Assembly (NCBI GenBank): GCA_964019055.1 | Contig: OZ025221.1 | Location: 6,602,468 to 6,666,467, forward strand | Direction of reading: 5' to 3' | Length of the DNA stretch: 64,000 bases | Source of the DNA: Anthopleura xanthogrammica | Lineage: Eukaryota > Cnidaria > Anthozoa > Actiniaria > Actiniidae | Shown here: positions 54,401 through 60,400 of the stretch, one piece after another | Layout of the letters: every line of letters begins with the position of its first letter | Position numbering within the stretch: the stretch's first letter is position 1 | Made by a program: the position numbers and the translations under genes | The notes under the pieces: generated by a model | Seen by the model: only the letters and a program-made list of their open reading frames with translations | Database searches by the model: none | Told to the model about the DNA's origin: nothing

Positions 54401-57400
54401 AGATTCAGTAATGGCTCACCCTCGCATACGCGCCAAGGTTATCAACAACCAAGACTCTATCAGGAACACCATTTTTGAATCCATTGATAAACAGTGTGCC
54501 AGGTCCTCCAGCCTCAGGCGAACCTACAAATACACAATTTTACAGTTGATTGATACGGAAATGATGGGGCTTCCTTCGATGCAAGGACATTATTATGACA
54601 AAGTTCTAGTAAAGTAGAAGACTTGTATGAAAAAATGGGCAAATGCATTCATTTTGTCTTGATGGTTGAATGAACTGTACTTCGATAAAAAGACCCCTTA
54701 CTGCACGTCGGAATGCAGCTCAATTTGGAGGACAAAACAATAGGTTCCAATTCTCAGGAGATTGGAATTCTTTTGTTTTGTCCTCTAAATTGAGCTGCTT
54801 CGACGTCACTTGAAAAGGGTTTACACGGCGGCCATCTTTGTTGGGGACAAATATACGAAGCTTTGTTACAGTAATGGCGTCGATTAACATTAACAATTCA
54901 CCACAAGACAATTTGACAATAAATGAATTAACAAGATGGACATGAAAGAAGACAAATACACGAAACTCTTATTATCCACCATCTTTGTTTTGTTTTGCCC
55001 CCTAGATGCCCAATAATGTCTTGCGATTCAAGATGGCCGCCGTATCGAACAAAATATTTTTTATAGTCTCTTTAGGTTGGTCACCAACATGCCGGGCACC
55101 CAACATGCCAGGCACCCAACATGCCGGGCACCCAACATGCCGGGCACCCAACATGCCGGGCACCCAACTCTTTGCTAAGTCATACATTTGTTGCAGGAAT
55201 TTTCTCAGAAGATGCGAACATGTTGAGGATGGGTAACACTAACCTTGTGATGCAACATAAGAGCAGCTCTGTTTGTTGGTGGGGTCTAGAGAAGAAGACA
55301 ATAAAACAAATAAATACAAGATGCAATTCAAAGAGAAAAACTGATACACGGGTTTTTTTACCTGAGAAGTAGCCCTCAACGTCTACTCGCATAGCAATAC
55401 CACTGTTCCAAGTCAATACTACAAAACGAACTTTATCTGTGTGGACAGGAACTGCAAGCTGATTCCTTTTAATTGTGTTCGTGTTAACATTTCCAACAAA
55501 GATTCGTTTCTCTCCATTTTCCTAGAAAAATAGCAAAAAGATAGTACCGAAAATTATGAAAAAATTCTTCGAAACTATTTTACAAATTACAAATTTTTTC
55601 TTTAACGGTTGTGCATAAAGCCTGGTTCATACTTGCTTCCTTATCAAAAGAATGTTTATTAAGACTGCTGTTCTTTTTTCACACTTGCGTGATGAGTGCG
55701 ATACTGAGTCTGCGTAAGTTGCTATCGATTCCGATGCAAGTTTGAACCAGGCTTTAAAAGACACATGAATATGGATACAACTCTGTATTGACAGTCGGGT
55801 CTCCAGTGGGCCTTCAAGTTAATTGTATGACATGTAATAAGATCAAACTGAAAGCATCTCGGTTAGTCTCAAGGGAATGACAAGAGCCTATTAGAGAAAG
55901 ATAAAAACCAATGTCATCAAGGATTCCTGTTACTACCTTGTAGTCCCTCCGACTTTGGGAATCCACATCAACGTCGCGGTATTGCAGGGAATAAGTCTTG
56001 ACGTACTCACTACCACCATAGCGTCCCTGTGTCGCAACGCTTGTAACATATGCACTCTTGGAAAGGGTTACCTATTTGTATGATAGAAGGGTAACATTTT
56101 AATATAACACTCATTGCAAATCTAACGCGCAAATGAAGAATAGCGAAGCGCACAGTTACTATTAATAGGCCAAAACTCAGACAAACAAACCAAAACTGAA
56201 TCTCGAAGGATTCGTAAATAGTCATTTTCTTTTGTTTTGAAAGCAAGAATGCTGAGAATAAAAAAAAAACTATAAACTCAGGCAAACCCGAATTCTGACG
56301 TCATCTGTACGCTTCGCTATTAGAATTACTGACGCCGTCTCACTATAATGAAACCATTAGGGCAAAATTACAACCACTAGGAAGCCAACATAAATGACTC
56401 ATTTCACGTATAGAAATCTATGCCAATAAACCAGTTCACAGATTAAGAATCGTTTTCATTTGTTTAAACCTTCTTTTGTTTTTAATTAAACAAAAGGTGA
56501 GAAATAAAATAAAATCGCATTCGCACTGAAAACGAGTCTTAAACTGTGAACTGGCTTATTACAACTGAACAAGAGAAGAAAAATAGTATTCCTAAAACGT
56601 GACAAGCGCGCCTATTGATAACAGACAGCCAATCTCTGTTTTTCCTTCTTTATTTGCTTGCTTGCGTTGCTTTCTTTCTTTCTTCCTTCCTTCCTTTTTC
56701 TCAGGCTTTTTTCCTTGATTTCTTTCTTCCCTTCCTTCTTTCTTTTTCTACTGATGGATACTAATATTTTCCCACTAGTTCGTCTACAGGCCTAGCTTAC
56801 CTGTAGATATTCACTGACTCTGTTATTCCCTGCTTTCCATCCTCCTGTATATCCATGGTAGTTCAGTATACCATATGATGCTGAGTACACCCTGTATGGC
56901 GAGAAGGTCTGATGCGCACTACTGGCATATCTGGCTCCAGATAAGGCATTCACGTCCGATCCTTAACAACACAAAAAAATAAGGGTAAAGTAACAACATT
57001 TCACATCTAAAAGATGCTTAAATATCTTAACAACGCCTGCACCTTTCAGCGAAGAACTTAGATGGCATTGCTTAAGGCTGGTTCACACTTGACATAAGCA
57101 TAAGCATAAGAAAATGAAAACATTTCCATTTTCTTATGCTTATGGTTATGTCGAAAAAGTACAAGTGTGAACCGGCACAACATACAGTAGCAATTCTTAT
57201 GCTTATGTCTATGCTTATGCTTATCCTTATGTCAAGTGTAAACCAGCCTTTAGGTATAGACCCCTTGCACATGACGTCAAAGCAGCTCAATTTGGAGGGC
57301 AAAACAAATGAATTTTAATCTCCTGAGAATTGGAACCTACTGTTCTGCCCTCCAAATCGAGCTGCATTCCGACGTGCTGCAAGGGTTCTATTGCAAGTTT

Positions 57401-60400
57401 TCAAAAACAAATGACACGGCGGCCATGTTGGTTGATTTAACAAAAGAGTCTAATTACGAATCCTTTGTAAAGTTCAACCAAGATGGCGGCTATGACGTCA
57501 TGTGAAAATTCTCATTATCCTACAGTTTCTTTCGGTTGTTCAACAGGGTCGTAGAAGGGGGACGGAGGGGCCTGGGGGGCCAGGCCCCCAATAACTTAGG
57601 TCTGTTACTAATACATAAGACAATACGTTAGGCGTTTTAGAATATAGCACCCCCAATACTTTTGACCTAGGGCCCCCGATATTTTTGGCCTTGCTACGAC
57701 CCTGTTCAATCACCAATGACCGATCGCCATACGCCCCTTCACCCTTTATACGTCATTGCGTAAACGCGGCACTCTTTCAAGCGGGTTAATGATGCATTTC
57801 GATTAAACATCACATAATAGACCCCTTGCAGCACGTCGGAATACAGCTCAATTTGGAGGGCAAAACAAAAGAATTTTAATCTCCTGGGAATTGGAACCCT
57901 ATTGTTTTGCCCTCCAAATTGAGCTACATTCCGACGTCCTGCAAGGGGTCTATTCCTGTCAGAAACTAACGTGTTTGGACTAGTATCGTAATCATTCAGA
58001 AAAAAAGAAAGAAAGAAAAATGTTTCAACTCGTTGATTTTTAACATTCCCATTAGCACTTCGATTAGACATCACGTATAATTCCTGTTAGAAACGAACTT
58101 TTTTCGGACTTGCATCGTAATCATTCAGAAAGAAAGAAAGAAAAATATGTTTCAACTCGTTGATTTTTAACATTCCCATTAGCACTTCGATTAGACATCA
58201 CGTATAATTCCTGTTAGAAACGAACATATTCGGACTTGCATCGTAATCATTCGGAAAGAAAGAAAGAAAAATATGTTTCAACTCGTTGATTTTTAACATT
58301 CCAAATTTAAGGACACTCAAACTTTCTTATTTCGTCCAGTGGTAAACTGTTATTTTAAAAGCATTTAAAAACACTCAGTGACTTTAATGAATTGAACTTC
58401 TAGATGTCTAGGATTCATGTACTACTGCGTTCTAGAGTACTTGTCTTTGATCCTCAAAATGATCAAAGGGAGCCGGATTAAAAAATTAATAAAGGAAAAA
58501 AATAATAATAACAACAAGAGAGCATAAATAATGCTCTCTTGATGAGAATTAACAGAGGCATGGATTCCAGAGTGGGGAAAAATCATTAAAAGGCAAATTT
58601 TCTTGGTTTCATCGTCACCTTCTTCTAAAGTGGGATGCCTAAGATTAAAACATATACATTAAAAGTATTTTCTAAAAGATTAGAATATGTCTTGAATTTC
58701 TAGTTGCACATATATTTGAGTAAGTGAGCCATGTAAAGTTTTGAGGACGTAGTTCAAGTAGTTGCCCTTTTTCACAGGGACACCACTTTAGATAGAAATG
58801 GAAAAATAAAACGAAAACGAAACATATTCTATATTGGTATATAGTGTAACATTACACGGAAAACCAAGGGATAAATATTTCTTTTTTTATAGACCTCCTG
58901 TAGCACGTCGGAATGCAGCTCAATTCGGAGGACAAAACAATAGGTTCCAATTCTCAGGAGATTGAAATTCTTTTGTTTTGTCCTTCAAATTGAGGTGCTT
59001 TGACGTTACGTGAAAGGGTTCTATTGATTTTCTATTCGTATCGACGGAGTTCAAAGTGACTAAATCACCTAGTTTATAAACTACGAAAACAACTAAGACG
59101 TTTGAGTAAATAATTAATAGACCTTTTTAGCTTCGTATGCAAATTGCCCATTTCAGACCACATGACATTCCCTTGAGAAATGTTCTTTTGTTAAAATATT
59201 TACACATGAAAGAATCAGCTCCCAAGAGTGGCATCACATGGTCTGAAATGGGCACAACAAACAACGAAGCTGAAAAGGTCTATTGTCGAAGATTACATTG
59301 ATAAACAGTGACACTAATAGGTGATGAAAGCGAAAGTATCTATCAGTGGGGAACAACTGACAAGAATGAACATGCATGCCTATTGACCTTTCTCATAGCA
59401 TAAACAAGAAAATGCATGTCTACAAATAATCATACATCCCCAAATGAAAGTAAATACTTCCAATAAGCAATGTTATGCAGTATTAAAGTACTAACATTAA
59501 TCATTAAGGAGCTATTAACATTTTAAACTTAAGGGGGAAACATGAAATCGAGGCCACAAAGGCCAGGAGTATGCTTTCTATACGAATCTCTTAAAATTCA
59601 AATCGCAATAACTCTGCAGGCTTTGGTGGTCTTTATTTCAAATTTGGCCAGATTGCTAATTCTAGCATTTGCATGAAAGTAAAGATTTCATTAAAACATT
59701 TGTCTAAAATACAAAAGCACTATACGCCTACATGAAAGTGCTGTACTTTCGAAATATGCGAAATATTTATCTTAATTCTTTTCTCTTTCCTTCCCTCTCT
59801 TAACTATATTTTCCAAAAATTTTGTGTGAAAATATTTTTTTAAGCCTCGGGGACATAATGTTTTCACTCAGAAGGAAAAGTGCAATTTTAGTGTTTTCTT
59901 CTAAAAAAATACAACCTCTCAATTAATCTTCATCTATTTGCTGGAGTATCGGTCTACGGGATTCGGTCACTGACCATTATTTAAACTTGCTGCCTTAAAC
60001 CTAAGGTTTAGCACCATTATAGGGGAGAGTGAGATGAAATCGAGTAATTTCCTAGCTATTTATAACGCATGGTATTTGTTTGAATTTATTTCTATCGTAC
60101 GAAAAGGATTGGAGCGGTAAATTGGCCCACGGATACGTAGATAACTCAAACAAACCAAGAGTTCAAACACTATTATTTAAGCAAAAAAACTTAGATGAAT
60201 AGATAGATATAAAACGGTCATATTATCTGACTTATTATTAAAGTTTTTATGTAGGAAGTTCTACGTTTATGCTCAAATTATTTAGATACATGTAGATAGT
60301 CCTTCACTAGATCTTCGATAAACTCTTTTGTATTTATCCTACTATCATTATATTTGGTAGACAATTAAAATAGACCTTGAAAATTAAATTAGGCAGCCTG

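Noticed and set aside
57072..57505. ORFs around 57072-57505
   Set aside because: They are translations of palindromic MITEs (repeated CATAAGC and family A sequence).
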